36,032 nt of DNA from Darksidea phi (GCA_030770425.1 JASJFT010000327.1:1-36032); one strand, 5' to 3'. Counted from the first letter of the stretch, positions 11,091-21,199 are shown. Program-made: numbers and translations. The notes: a model not told the origin generated them from the sequence alone.

Positions 11091-11169
11091 TTACTACTAT
11101 ATAATAGTAATATTCTTAAACTATAGTCGTAGTTAGCTTTCGATTTTCTCTTTCTTAAATAGACTCAAC

Positions 11170-11552
11170 GTTCTATTAATAATATAGGCGACTAATAATC
11201 GGAATTTCTTCTATATAGTTATATAGTACTTATTAGTTATATTCTTATCTTTAATTAACTAAAATTATTTACCTATAGCTTTATTATATACTTATAGATT
11301 CTTCTTAGTATTCTTATTTAAGGAGTATTTAGTATTAGTCTTATACTTCTTTTAATCGGCTATAGTAAAGGGTATTAATCTTAGTATTAGTCTAGTAGCT
11401 AATAATATACGGTTATAAAAGGCTAATATCAGATATAATAGTAGTATATATTATTATTAAAGTTTAGAAATAAAAATTTAGAATTATTTACCTATAGCTA
11501 TATTTATACTAGCTAGTAGTAAAGTCTATAGTAAGACTACTTAGTAATAGCG
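11170..11552. other. Helitron interval without assigned gene
   Basis: No frame I can defend. It holds one orphan copy of the intron core at 11372-11391 (gtattaatcttagtattagt) without a nearby clear acceptor, and two of the rare unmutated CA sites, at 11166 (just upstream) and 11430. Confidence 0.5.
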
Positions 11553-12062
11553 GTAAGTAGTAAATACTACTAGTAAGTTTCTATAATTTTTAATAGTTAC
11601 TATATCTCCGTCTATAGTACTATTATATTTAAATTTTTTACTAAATTATAATTAAAATAAGATTTTATATAAGGGTCTAATACTACGACTAATACTACGG
11701 CTTTCTTCTACAATTTAAAATACTAGCTAGTAGGATTTTAACTTTACTTTTAAGGGCTTTAGTTCTTTTACTTCTACTACTAGCTAACGGCTAGTTACGT
11801 AATCGTAGTAAGTAGTAAATATTACTAGTAAGTTTCTATAATTTTTAATAGCTACTATATCTCTATTAATAGTATCGTTATATTTAAATTTTTTACTAAA
11901 TTATAATTAAAATAAGATTTTATATAAGGATCTAATACTATAACTAATACTATAGTCTCCTTCTACGAATTAAAATACTAGCTAGTAGGATTTTAACTTT
12001 ACTTTTAAGGACTTCGGTTCTTTTACTTTACTTTTAACTTTTACTACTAGTCTACTACTAGT
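11553..12062. repeat. 255-bp tandem duplication
   Basis: The segment beginning gtaagtagtaaatactact at 11553 recurs at 11808. The copies stay similar to about 12030 and differ mainly by C/T and G/A. The period of 255 is 85 codons, so an original frame could be preserved. Each copy includes a variant of the intron core (tctaatactacgactaatac; tctaatactataactaatac). Content otherwise unrecognised. Confidence 0.8.
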
Positions 12063-12201
12063 TATATAATATTATACTATTTTACTCTATATATATATCT
12101 ATCTAGTCCCTACTTCTATAAATCTTTTATCGCTTTCCTACTAGATTATTAAGAACTCGCTATTATAGTTATAGGTAAACCGCTCTCTAAGACTACTAAG
12201 G

Positions 12202-12246
12202 GTAAGGTATTAGCCTTAATATTAGTTATCTACTAACTTTCTATAG
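12202..12246 (+). other. Introner-like intron a (45 nt)
   Basis: Starts gtaaggtattagccttaata, branch tactaac, ends ctatag. It is slightly diverged from the 44-nt copies downstream. Confidence 0.6.
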
Positions 12247-12450
12247 TAAGAATAATATTAGTAAGCTCTAAGCTATTTAAGCTTTAACTACGTCTAAATA
12301 ATCCCTTTACTAATAGTTAGGACTACGGCGTAGACCCCCCTAACCTACTACTACCTACTAGAGTAGACGTTATTAACCTACCCCTATTTACTAGACTAGA
12401 CGTTATTAATCTATCTACTCTACTACTAGCTACTCTTACTAAACGTATAG

Positions 12451-12493
12451 GTAAGTATTAGCCTTAGTATTAGTCCTCTACTAATTTTAGTAG
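12451..12493 (+). other. Introner-like intron b (43 nt)
   Basis: Starts gtaagtattagccttagtat, branch-like tactaat, ends ttttagtag. Confidence 0.7.
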
Positions 12494-12685
12494 TAACGTA
12501 TAGTACGAGGATTATCGATAATAATATTCTAATTTCTATCTTACTTAGCGAATAATCTAGTTCTACTAAGCTAAGCGAATAATCTAGTTCTACTAATCTA
12601 GCGTAGTCTATTTATAGTAGTTAGGGCCTTAATACTTATAAGGGTAACGAACGATTTTCTAGTATTCTACCTTAGTAGACTACGA

Positions 12686-12729
12686 GTAAGGTATTAGTCT
12701 TAGTATTAGTCCTTTACTAACTTTAGTAG
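12686..12729 (+). other. Introner-like intron c (44 nt)
   Basis: Starts gtaag, exact core gtattagtcttagtattagt at 12691-12710, branch tactaac, ends ctttagtag. Confidence 0.8.
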
Positions 12730-12825
12730 GGAGGATCGTTTAGGAAGAAGAGAATAGTACTTATTCTAATAATAGCGGATAATCTTCTAGTACCGGCGCT
12801 TTAATAACTATTAGGTAGACTTCGA

Positions 12826-12869
12826 GTAAGGTATTAATCTTAGTATTAGTTCTTTACTAACTTTAGTAG
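12826..12869 (+). other. Introner-like intron d (44 nt)
   Basis: Same layout as intron c; core gtattaatcttagtattagt (one G/A difference). Confidence 0.8.
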
Positions 12870-12995
12870 GGAGGACTAATAACTAAGAAGAGGACGATAT
12901 AGCTCGTTTATTATAGTAATGGATACGATATACTAATAAGAATAACTAATAATCTACTTCTACTAATATCTTTATAAATACTACGTATACTTCGA

Positions 12996-13039
12996 GTAAG
13001 GTATTAGTCTTAGTATTAGTCCTTTACTAACTTTAGTAG
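12996..13039 (+). other. Introner-like intron e (44 nt)
   Basis: Starts gtaag, exact core at 13001-13020, tactaac, ends ctttagtag. Confidence 0.8.
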
Positions 13040-13135
13040 GGAGGACTAATAACTAAGAAGAGGATAGTACTTATTTTAATAATAGCGGATAATTATCTCG
13101 TATAGGGTCTTTAATAATAGTTAGACGTACTTTAG

Positions 13136-13179
13136 ATAAGGTATTAGTCTTAGTATTAGTTCTTTACTAACTTTAGTAG
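13136..13179 (+). other. Introner-like intron f (44 nt), donor G lost
   Basis: Same core (13141-13160) and branch. The donor reads ataag instead of gtaag, a G-to-A change consistent with RIP, so this copy could no longer be spliced. Confidence 0.75.
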
Positions 13180-13329
13180 AGTAGGTCGAAGATAAAGAAT
13201 AGAACGGTACCTCCCTAGATCTTATCTAAGAGTTTAATCTTCTCGATACGTCTAAGAGTAATTACGAATCTAATAGTACCTTTAAAATTACTAGAGAGAA
13301 TATAATATAATAATCTACTATCTCTATAA

Positions 13330-13373
13330 GTAAGGTATTAGCCTTAGTATTAGTCCTTTACTAACTTTAATAG
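13330..13373 (+). other. Introner-like intron g (44 nt)
   Basis: Starts gtaag, core gtattagccttagtattagt, tactaac, ends ctttaatag. Confidence 0.8.
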
Positions 13374-13418
13374 GGGCGAGTAGTAAGTAACCGCTTAAAA
13401 TACTAACTATCTCTACGA

Positions 13419-13462
13419 GTAAGATATTAGTCTTAGTATTAGTCTTTTACTAACTTTAATAG
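13419..13462 (+). other. Introner-like intron h (44 nt)
   Basis: Starts gtaag, core atattagtcttagtattagt, tactaac, ends ctttaatag. Confidence 0.8.
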
Positions 13463-13721
13463 AGGCGAGTAGTAAGTAGCCGTATAAAAGGTCTACTACT
13501 ACTAATAAGTCTACTACTATAAAGTAGCCGTATAAGAAGCCGCTTAAGAAGCTATATAAGAATACTAAGAAAGCCGGTAAAGCCTTTACTAGTAATAAGT
13601 AGTCTAATAAAGATATTTAGCCTAAGTATAAAAAGTATAACTATACTTTTAATTATATTTAAGTCTCTATTTTTTATAGTATTAGTAATAAGTCCCGTTA
13701 GGGTCGACCGCGTAGTAATAA

Positions 13722-13770
13722 GTATTAGTTACTTTTACTTCTTATCTATTAATACTAATTAAATATATAG
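13722..13770 (+). other. Probable 49-nt intron before H3-like exon
   Basis: Starts gtattagttact, has actaat, ends atatatag. The exon after it begins the H3-like frame. The phase with the upstream Lys-rich frame does not close exactly, so the donor is uncertain. Confidence 0.45.
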
Positions 13771-14066
13771 CGAGGGCTTTTTAAGAGATTTAGTACTTTT
13801 AAAAGGCTATAGATTTTATTATTTCTTATATAGTACTTAGCTATCTTATATATAAGATTACTAGGGACGTAAGAGGTAGTAATAACCTATAGTTTTAGGC
13901 TAAAACTTTTAACGTCCTTTATACTACTACTAAAGTCTATCTTATTACTATTTTAAAAGGTATAGTTATAATATAGTATTAGTTCTAGTATTAGACTAAC
14001 TTTTCTATAGCTACGAATCTTATAACTATTTACGCTAAGCGTATAACTATTATATAGAAGGATATT
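13771..14066 (+). pseudogene. Histone H3-type histone-fold relic carried by the Helitron
   Basis: Read as two exons (13771-13959 and 14011-14066) around a 51-nt intron. With RIP stops read as Gln/Arg, exon 1 gives RAF-EI-YF-KAIDFII, matching the ALREIRRYQKSTxLLI segment of H3. It then gives L-F-AKTFNVLYTTTKVYLIT, matching the LRFQxxAxxALQExxEAYLV helix. Exon 2 gives ATNLITIYAKRITII-KDI, matching the near-diagnostic H3 C-terminal TNLCAIHAKRVTIxxKDI (Tyr here is RIP-changed His). Spacing agrees with H3 throughout. After KDI it diverges: instead of QLARRIRG it runs on with other sequence. It may derive from H3 or a CENP-A-like variant. The relic cannot decide which. It is not expressed in this form. 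Confidence 0.75.
13960..14010 (+). other. Intron within H3-like gene (51 nt)
   Basis: Starts gtatag, contains the related core gtattagttctagtattaga, branch actaac, ends ttctatag. Splicing joins tta aaa g to ct acg aat ctt, giving L-K-A-T-N-L, which restores the H3 (F/L)-E-D-T-N-L spacing. Confidence 0.75.
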
Positions 14067-14194
14067 TATTCTACTTTCTAAGTTATATCTACTCTTAGAT
14101 AGTAGTTTAAGCTAGTTAATATATACTAGAAGGGAGTAATAAATAAGTAGATTTAGGTATTTAAGACTACGAGATACGGACTAGTTTAGCTATT

Positions 14195-14346
14195 AGTCTA
14201 TATAGATTATATTTTATTCCTTAGATATTAGTCTAGATATTAGCTAACTAGGGCTATAGGCTATAGAATAAGTCTATATAGGTTATATTTAGTTCCTTAG
14301 GTATTAGTCTAGATATTAGCTAACTAGGGCTATAGGCTATAGAATA
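14195..14346 (+). repeat. 76-bp exon-intron tandem duplication x 2
   Basis: Units at 14195-14270 and 14271-14346. Each contains an intron-like segment with gatattagctaactag and a related core (tattagtctagatattag). If the intron is 46 nt, the exon part is 30 nt (ten codons), again a multiple of three. Confidence 0.75.
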
Positions 14347-14497
14347 GGCGTTTAGCGCTATATAATAGGCGATAGCTAGTAATCTAAAGCTTTTATTATA
14401 AAATACTTACCTCGTAGCTTATATATTTATTATTAAACTTTAAATATTAAACTTATATCTAAATTAATTTCCTTTAATTTATAATTAACTCGCTCCG
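14347..14497 (+). other. Helitron right terminal region
   Basis: No coding content is apparent. It ends in ctcgctccg at 14489-14497, the inverted partner of cggagtaag at the left end. I see no canonical CTRR end with a preceding hairpin. Confidence 0.5.
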
Positions 14498-14498
14498 T

Positions 14499-15843
14499 AT
14501 TCCAATTCTCGTTTACGAAAGATTAGGTAATTTTAATAATCTAATTAATTAGTAGACTAAAGTATAAAAGAAGGCTTACTTATTTAAAAAGAATCTAATA
14601 CTTAATTTAGAAATTCCTATTAAAACTTTTATAATCTTTTAAAAGGAGACTTATAAGTCTACTAAAGCTTTATTATAAATAATAGAGAACTAGTAAACTA
14701 CTTCTAAGAAAATATAAAGGAATATAAATAGTAATACTAATAATAGTTCTAAGGGTACTAAATCTAAGAAATACTAATAAGACTACTAGAAAAATAATAG
14801 AAAGAAAAAAACTATAATACCTATTCTTAATAACCTACTAGGGTAGATTATTAATAATAAATTTAATATATATTTTCTTAAGCCTTCTAATATATAGAAA
14901 CTTATAAATAAGAAAGAGATTACGCTAGAAGCTACTAGTTTATATAAAGTTAACTTATTAATTAGGGATAGATAATTAAAAGACTTAATAGAATAGAATA
15001 TATAAAATATAATAGTAGAGAAGCTCTCTTATAAAAGTTATATAAAGATTATCTTAGACTACTTCTTAAAAGTTAACTTAGATAAGCTACTCTTTAAAAA
15101 GAAGTATATTAACTATAAAATTATCTTTAAGAATAATATAAATAAGCTTAATATAAATCTACTCTATAATATATTTCTTAAATATTTAAAGTTATTAAAA
15201 GTATACTTAAAGGAGTACTTAAAGAAAGGCTTTATTATAACTAGTAATACTAACTTTATCTTACCTATTCTATTTATTAAGAAGCTAGGGGGGGGATAAA
15301 GGTTCTATATTAACTACTAGAAAATTAATATAGTAATAAAGAAAGATATTATAACTATCTTTTTAATTAAGAAGATATTAATATAATTCTTTAAAATAAA
15401 GGTCTTTACTAAACTAGACGTACGTTAGATCTTCTATTATATTAGATTAGACCCTAATATAAAGGATCTTATAACTTTTAGAATATAATATAAAAATTAT
15501 AAATATTATATCTTATCTTTTAGACTATATAATAGACTAATAATCTTTTAATACTATATTAATTAAGTACTTAAGAATAATATTAATAAGATCTATACTA
15601 CTTATATAGATAATATTTTAATTTATTTAGAAGATCTCTTTAAATATAAGAAATATATAAATAAAATCCTAGATAAGCTTAAAAAGACTAGACTATAGAT
15701 TAATATTAAAAAGAGTAAGTTTATAGTTACTAAGATAAAGTTTCTAAATTTTATTATTAATATTAAAGTAATCTATATAGACCTTAATAAAATAGTAGTT
15801 ATTAAAGACTAAAAGAAATCTATAACTCTAAAAGAGTTATAAG
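14499..15843 (+). pseudogene. Gypsy-1 pol relic, part 2: linker and reverse transcriptase
   Basis: One continuous frame (codon starts divisible by 3) from IPILVYERLG to LKEL at the Copia junction. It holds the linker, then RT motifs: RFYINY-KINIVIKKD (RFCVDYRKLN..., near 15300), VFTKLDVR-IFYYIRLD (15408-15450), DLITFRI-YKNYKYYILSF (LTAFRTRYG.YEYLVMPF), and TTYIDNILIYLE (15600-15635), whose YIDN replaces the catalytic YIDD by a G-to-A change. It then runs into the RT connection LNKIVVIKD-KKSITLKEL. The frame continues uninterrupted beyond the Copia insertion at 23511. Confidence 0.93.
15839..15843. repeat. TSD of Copia element (ATAAG), left
   Basis: ataag precedes the left LTR and recurs at 23506-23510. 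Deleting the element and one copy rejoins the Gypsy-1 pol frame. Confidence 0.93.
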
Positions 15844-16131
15844 TATCCGTTTACTAAGTTCTAGTATTAATCTTATATATTTAATTATATACGGTCGTAC
15901 GGGATTCGTATATATAGATTATCTTCTTAGTAATTTACTACGTACGGAGCTTCGCGCGATTCTTCTAGATAAAAGAAGCTTCTATCTAAAGTTCCTTTAG
16001 TAACTATAAATTATTATTTTAAATTAAATTATTTTATTATTTCTATTTCGTATATACGTATATATATACTCTAGCTATTTACTTAATTAAATTCTTATAG
16101 TCTATTATTATAAACTATAGGTTATTTAATA
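15844..16131 (+). repeat. Copia 5' LTR (288 bp)
   Basis: Starts tatccgtttactaag (from TGT...) and ends ggttatttaata (from ...ACA). It has the same length as the 3' LTR at 23218-23505, with nearly all visible differences being C/T or G/A. Confidence 0.95.
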
Positions 16132-16999
16132 TTAATTAGTAATTAAACCGTACGATAGAAGCTAATAAATTATTATAATAAGCTTCTACCCTATATAGTA
16201 AAATTATAAATTAGTAAGAGTAAAGACGAAGACCTCCTAGACTACCCTAGACTCTATTTCGTATCTATTCTATATAGAAAGTAGAGATAGAGTTAATAAG
16301 TATTATATACTAACTCTATCTTATATATCTATATAGAAAAGGAGATTAACTTCTTTTATATAAAGACGGATAGCTAATAAATTAATAAATATACTACCTA
16401 TTTCTATACGATAAGAATATAATAGTATAGCTACTATACTAATCTATATTATATAAACGTAAGTCTACGACCTATTTACCTATCTATCTCTTCTCCCCTT
16501 CTACTATCGTACGAACGCGGAAGCGATACCGACCGATTAAACTATAGCGTTAAAACGAGCTACCTAACCTCTACCTATAGAGAATAAAGAAGGATTCTTA
16601 TTCTTTATATAGGAATAAGAACCCCTACTATTATTATTACGTATAAAAGGGAAAAGACTAATAATAAGAAGAGATAATACTCTATATAATAAATACTCTT
16701 ATAATATAAATATCTTAGTAGTAATACTAAAGTATAAGGTCGATTCTTAATACTAGACTAATAGAATTAACCTTAATAATATTAATACTAAATTAGAGGA
16801 AGATATTATCTAGCTTAACTTATATACTAGATATATACTTATCGAACTATATATATTAAGTAAAGTAGGAGAAATCTTTATATAAAGCTTTCTTAAGAAC
16901 TTCTAAGACTAGACTATTAGTTATTAGAATTATACTAATCGCGTATTTAAAAGAGAGCTTAAGTTTATTCTTAAGGAATAAGGAGTATACTCTATTTTA
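16132..16999 (+). other. Copia leader and 5' untranslated region
   Basis: It follows the 5' LTR directly, starting ttaattagtaattaaaccg where the primer-binding site is expected. The tRNA is not identifiable after RIP. No further features recognised. Confidence 0.5.
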
Positions 17000-18200
17000 G
17001 ATTCTAAGACTACCTAATTATAGAAGTTATATAATATTGCGTACTAGAACTTTAGTATTAAGAGTTTTAGATTAATATCTTTAAGACTTACGGTCTATAA
17101 CCCGTATAATAATATAAAGAGAGAACTAAGTCTTAAGAAGAATAAGAAGAATATTTAATAAGGTTCTTCCCCTTCTTCTTCTCTCTAGGATACCCGATAG
17201 GGTTCTTAGCCTCTAAGGTATATATCTAAGTCTTTATATAATACTATCTTATTATAGTAGAGAGTAACGTCTATTTATCTATTATATAAACCTTCTTCTT
17301 TTATATAGAGAGCCTCGGTTCCTCTACTAGCTATATAGCTATTCTATTAATTAGCTTTAATACTAGTATATAACTTATACGAACTTCTACTAACCTAAGA
17401 ATATATTAATATACCTCTTCTACCCGAAAAGCTTATCTAATTCTAAAAGGTATAGAGAAAGGTAAATAACTATACTAGTAAACTATATAATATTCTTACT
17501 AATAAGATATAAATTTTTATTAAATTATATAGATATCTTAAGATCTATAAGTTCTAATACTTAAATATCTTTCTAGATATTCTTAAGAGCCGTACGAATA
17601 CCTACTACCTAATAATTATTAGTTCTAGTTAAACTTAGAAGTATCTATACGAAGCGTTTAATAAATACTTTAATATAGATATTAATTATAACTAATATTA
17701 TACTAACTAGACTATAATAACGTTCGTACGGGTAAGATAAGAGAATTCTAATAAGATACTATATAAGGTACTAGAAGCTATAATTAATAAGCTTATCCTC
17801 GTATAACGGGTACTTAGTCTATAGTTCTATAGGAAAATATAACTTTATATAGTAGTTCTCTAAGTATATTATAAATACTATAAGCTAGAGTAAATCTTAC
17901 TCTTATTAAAGATAACGTACGAAGAATTATTTAGTAACCTTTAGTTAACGTTATAAGTCTTACTTAATCGATAAAATAATAACTAGTATAATTAGAATTT
18001 ATATAATACTTTTTATACTAATCGATAATATAACTCGTATTATCTAATATAAGATAGGCTACTATAATACGGACGACTCTAATAATAAAGTAGATCGTTT
18101 ACCGTATAAGAATAAGATAATAATCCTAGACTAAGAAAAAAGAGATACTTTATTTATTATAAAGAAGATTACTAGTTATTAAATTATAATCGTATAGATT
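17000..18200 (+). pseudogene. Copia gag relic
   Basis: The frame with codon starts 2 mod 3 reads a gag-like stretch ending in KKRYFIYKEDY at about 18137-18170, where the Copia CCHC zinc knuckle (KKCFICxKE...) is expected; RIP turned Cys TGT into Tyr TAT. Upstream (17900-18000) it reads TYEELFSNL-LTL-VLLN. The same frame continues into protease and integrase, so this was probably a single polyprotein. The start is unknown. Confidence 0.65.
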
Positions 18201-18619
18201 ATTCTTAAGCTAGAATATAGTATATTATATCCTTTAAAAATATATATTACTAAGTACCCTTATATAATAAGATAGCTACCTATATTATAGACTTTAAAGG
18301 ACTTTCTAATAATAATATAGATACTAATACTATATACGAGGATAATAGCGATAGATTTAAAGAAGATATTAAGGAGAATAAATATATACTTAATTATCTT
18401 ATATTAGTAGTATATCTTTATTATATAACTAGTAAAGATATCTATAAAATTAATAAAGATTATTAATCTTAAGCTAACTAATTCTTTCTTAAAAATCGTT
18501 ACTATATAGTATACTAAGAAGAACTATAGGATATTAGCGCCGTATAAATATTAACTATTAGGAAAGTATAACTTAAGATATATATATACGAGAACCTTTA
18601 TATAAAAGTTAACTAAATA

Positions 18620-19560
18620 TCTTATAATATAACTATTAACTTTAATAGATAGAATTTAGTAATATCTTTAAAAACTATACGAATTAAGAATTCGATCGAA
18701 ATAGTTATTTACTATATCTTAGATACCCTAATACCCTTTCTACTATTACTAGTAGATACTAATTAACTAGGAGTCTACTTTAATAATATCCTTAACTATA
18801 TTATACGAAAGGATAAAATAACTATTCCTATCGTATAAAAATAGAACTATTTATTCTTTAATATTAGCCTAATAGATATAACGTCGTTCTTTATAAAATT
18901 AGAGCTACGTTAGTTATATTATTATTTTAGCTACCCTTATACGGAACGACTATATAATCTACTTATAAGTACTAGCTATAAAGTAAACCTATTAGTACTA
19001 GAATAGATTATAAAATTTTACTACTTCTACTAATTATATAAATCTATACTAAAGAGATTTAAGTTTTTAATTAAGAATAATACCTATTTTAATTATAAGG
19101 TAATTATCGACGTCGTATAGATTAACGGAAAGAATATTCTATATATAATTAATACTAATACTTTCTTCTAAGTTATTATATTTCTAAAATTACTCTTCGT
19201 ACGAGATACTTAGGATATACTCTATATATATTAGATTAATATATACTAAGAACTACTAGACTATATTATATATAATCCTAGTACGAATTTTACTTTAGAA
19301 GAATTTAAAGCTCGTACGAAGATTATCGAAGTAAAATACTAATAGATATCTATTAAAGTATACTAGACTATTAGTAAGATAGAATATACGTATATATTCT
19401 TAAAATATATATTTAATATTCTTAAAGCCGAACTTAGTAATTATATACTAGATAAATCGCTTCTCTAGATAGTAATTAAAGCTCTAAATAATATAATAGA
19501 CCTAAATAGTATTATATCTATATTACTTATCTTTAGTATATATCCTTAAGTAAATATAGA
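18620..19560 (+). pseudogene. Copia protease-integrase relic
   Basis: In the same frame as gag, the region around 18640-18780 reads the fungal Copia segment ending DTLIPFLLLLVDTN-LGVYFNN (TDTPFLLCLADMDRLGVYFNN). The GAG-pre-integrase region at about 18900 reads LRQLYYYFSYPYTERLYNLL. The integrase core follows, with NPSTNFTLEEFKARTKIIEV near 19270-19330 and TIGKIEYTYIFLKYIFNIL near 19368-19425. The DAGTNFxSEEF and SIGKVERYH motifs of the family are recognisable. Stops occur at former Gln/Trp codons. Confidence 0.88.
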
Positions 19561-20079
19561 TTCTTCTCTATCTCTAGATATTATTAAATACGCTAATATA
19601 GTATAAAAGATTATTAAAATAATTTAAGTAGAACGTATAAAGCTAGATATTAACCGCGTACTAAATATAAGAAACGGACTATTATATAATATTCTTAACC
19701 TTTCTCTTAAGATAGAAGTTATAATATATAGAGAGAAGAAAGGTTAAATAGACCTATATAAAATTATAGAAATTAAAGATAAAGATATTACTATCTATCT
19801 AGATAATAGATTACTTATTATATAATATACGTAAGTTAAGAAATACTATTATAAATAGGTCTCTTCGTACGAAACTAATAATCGATTAAGTAAAGATATC
19901 GATTTTAATAAATCTACTCTAGTTTAAGTTAAATAATTATATACGAGAAAGTATAGAAGATTAAGAAAAAAAGAATCCTCTCCCGTACGAGTTTAAGAAT
20001 TAAAGAAATAAGGTAGAGGAAGATCTCGAAGGAATTCTATATTAATTATAGATACTTTTCTAATCTAAAAGAAAAAAGA

Positions 20080-21010
20080 TAATTATAAACTAGTAGTTAA
20101 ACTCTATATAGATAGTATTATTAATATACCTAGGAAACCTTTTAAAGAATTAGATTATATAAAGGTAAATATACTTATTAATAATAAAATCTTCTAAATT
20201 AAGTAGTTCGATCCTACTAAATATTCCGGCCGGATTTTTAACCTTCGCCTTATATAAGAGGTTAAAGGGAAGAATATATAACTATATAAAAAGTCCCGGC
20301 TTATATTCGTAGAATATTCGGATAAGAAGAAGAAGGCTATTCTTATTTAATCTTTAACTATTTAGAAGATAAGCTAACGACTAATCCTAGTTATTAGAGT
20401 AATTCTAATTACTTCGTATAGTATATAATACGAACTAAGAGATATTATCTAAGTATATATATAGTTAACTAATAAACTTTTCTATATACTATATACTAGA
20501 CTATTAAAGGATATCTAATACTTCTTCCCTCTAAATTTAATTCTTAGAATAGTAAAGTCTCTATATAGTATAGTAGAATTAAGACTATACTAGTTTAAGA
20601 TATACTATAACTACTATAAGAAAAAGCTTAGAATATAGATTTTATTATATAACCTATACCTATTAGTTATATATAAAGGTAAAGATATCTTCGAAATTAT
20701 AGGAATATAGACGAATAATATCCTTAGTATTATTATATCGTAGTTTTTATAGAAGAAGAAGAAGATACTATATTTCGCTAACCTTCGTATAAAACTAAAG
20801 ACTATTCTAGCTAAGAATTAGCTACTAGAGTTTAATAATAGTAAGGTTATATACGAAGATAATAGGAATATTATCCTACTTTAAAGAGGATAAGCTAAAC
20901 TTCTTCGTACGATTAATCTAATAGTATAGAATACTATTTAGTAGTATATTAAGTAGCGCGTATAAGATACTTATATCGCTTTAGTATATTAACCTAAAGT
21001 AGTTTTTAAT
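20080..21010 (+). pseudogene. Copia reverse transcriptase relic
   Basis: The stretch from about 20217 reads FDPTKYSGRIFNLRL, followed by EVKGKNI-LYKKSRLIFVEY, in the fungal Copia RT pattern. The frame here (codon starts divisible by 3) differs from that of integrase and RNase H, so at least one indel separates them. It is broken throughout. Confidence 0.7.
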
Positions 21011-21199
21011 ATATTAATCGCTATATAAACTACGAAACTATTATCTAGAAATATTAAAGTACTTAATATATAAATTAAGTAGTAAATAGATAATATAATC
21101 CTCGGACTAATATATATACTACTTAATCTAAGTTATACGAAGCTATTTATCTTTACTAATAATTTATTTACTAATAATAAGGACCTAAGCTTATAGCTT

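Larger units (their letters stand above)
12247..13640 (+). pseudogene. Repetitive multi-exon gene relic with Lys-rich C-terminus
   Basis: Seven introns of the same family divide this region into exons of 204, 192, 96, 126, 96, 150 and 45 nt, every one divisible by three. Reading across the junctions keeps one phase. The two 96-nt exons (12730-12825, 13040-13135) and the start of the 126-nt exon are related (GRTNN-EED or GRIV-EEE, then STYSNNSG). The last part (13463-13640) is strongly basic (KKPLKKLYKNTKKAGKAF), like a nuclear or DNA-binding tail. No catalytic domain is recognised. The H3-like segment begins about 130 bases downstream on the same strand, so this may be the long N-terminal tail of that protein. 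That link is an inference, because the frame between 13640 and 13720 is not resolved. Confidence 0.6.
3939..14499 (+). mobile_element. Helitron (Rep-helicase transposon), ~10.56 kb, with cargo
   Basis: This segment interrupts Gypsy-1 pol. Removing about 10,561 bases rejoins the host frame (L-Y-Y / I-P-I-L-V-Y-E-R). It encodes a Rep-helicase on the plus strand, the defining gene of Helitrons, plus several cargo ORFs. The ends are not canonical TC...CTRR. Instead there are short imperfect inverted termini, cggagtaag at 3940-3948 and ctcgctccg at 14489-14497, differing only at RIP-type positions over 9 bases. The frame-keeping removal is compatible with insertion between T and T without a TSD, as in Helitron2/Helentron types. 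The exact junction is uncertain by 1-2 bases. CpG and residual CA/TG are more frequent than in Gypsy-1 or Gypsy-2. Confidence 0.85.

Noticed and set aside
12202..13462. A CRISPR-like array from regularly spaced 44-nt repeats
   Set aside because: Repeats have splice donor, branch and acceptor sequences, spacers vary in multiples of three and code for low-complexity protein, and the setting is a fungal transposon.
3938..14499. A Tc1/mariner-like element with TA duplication and cggag inverted repeats
   Set aside because: The content is a Rep-helicase, not a DDE transposase. Removing the element plus one TA breaks the host pol frame, whereas removing 10,561 bases keeps it.
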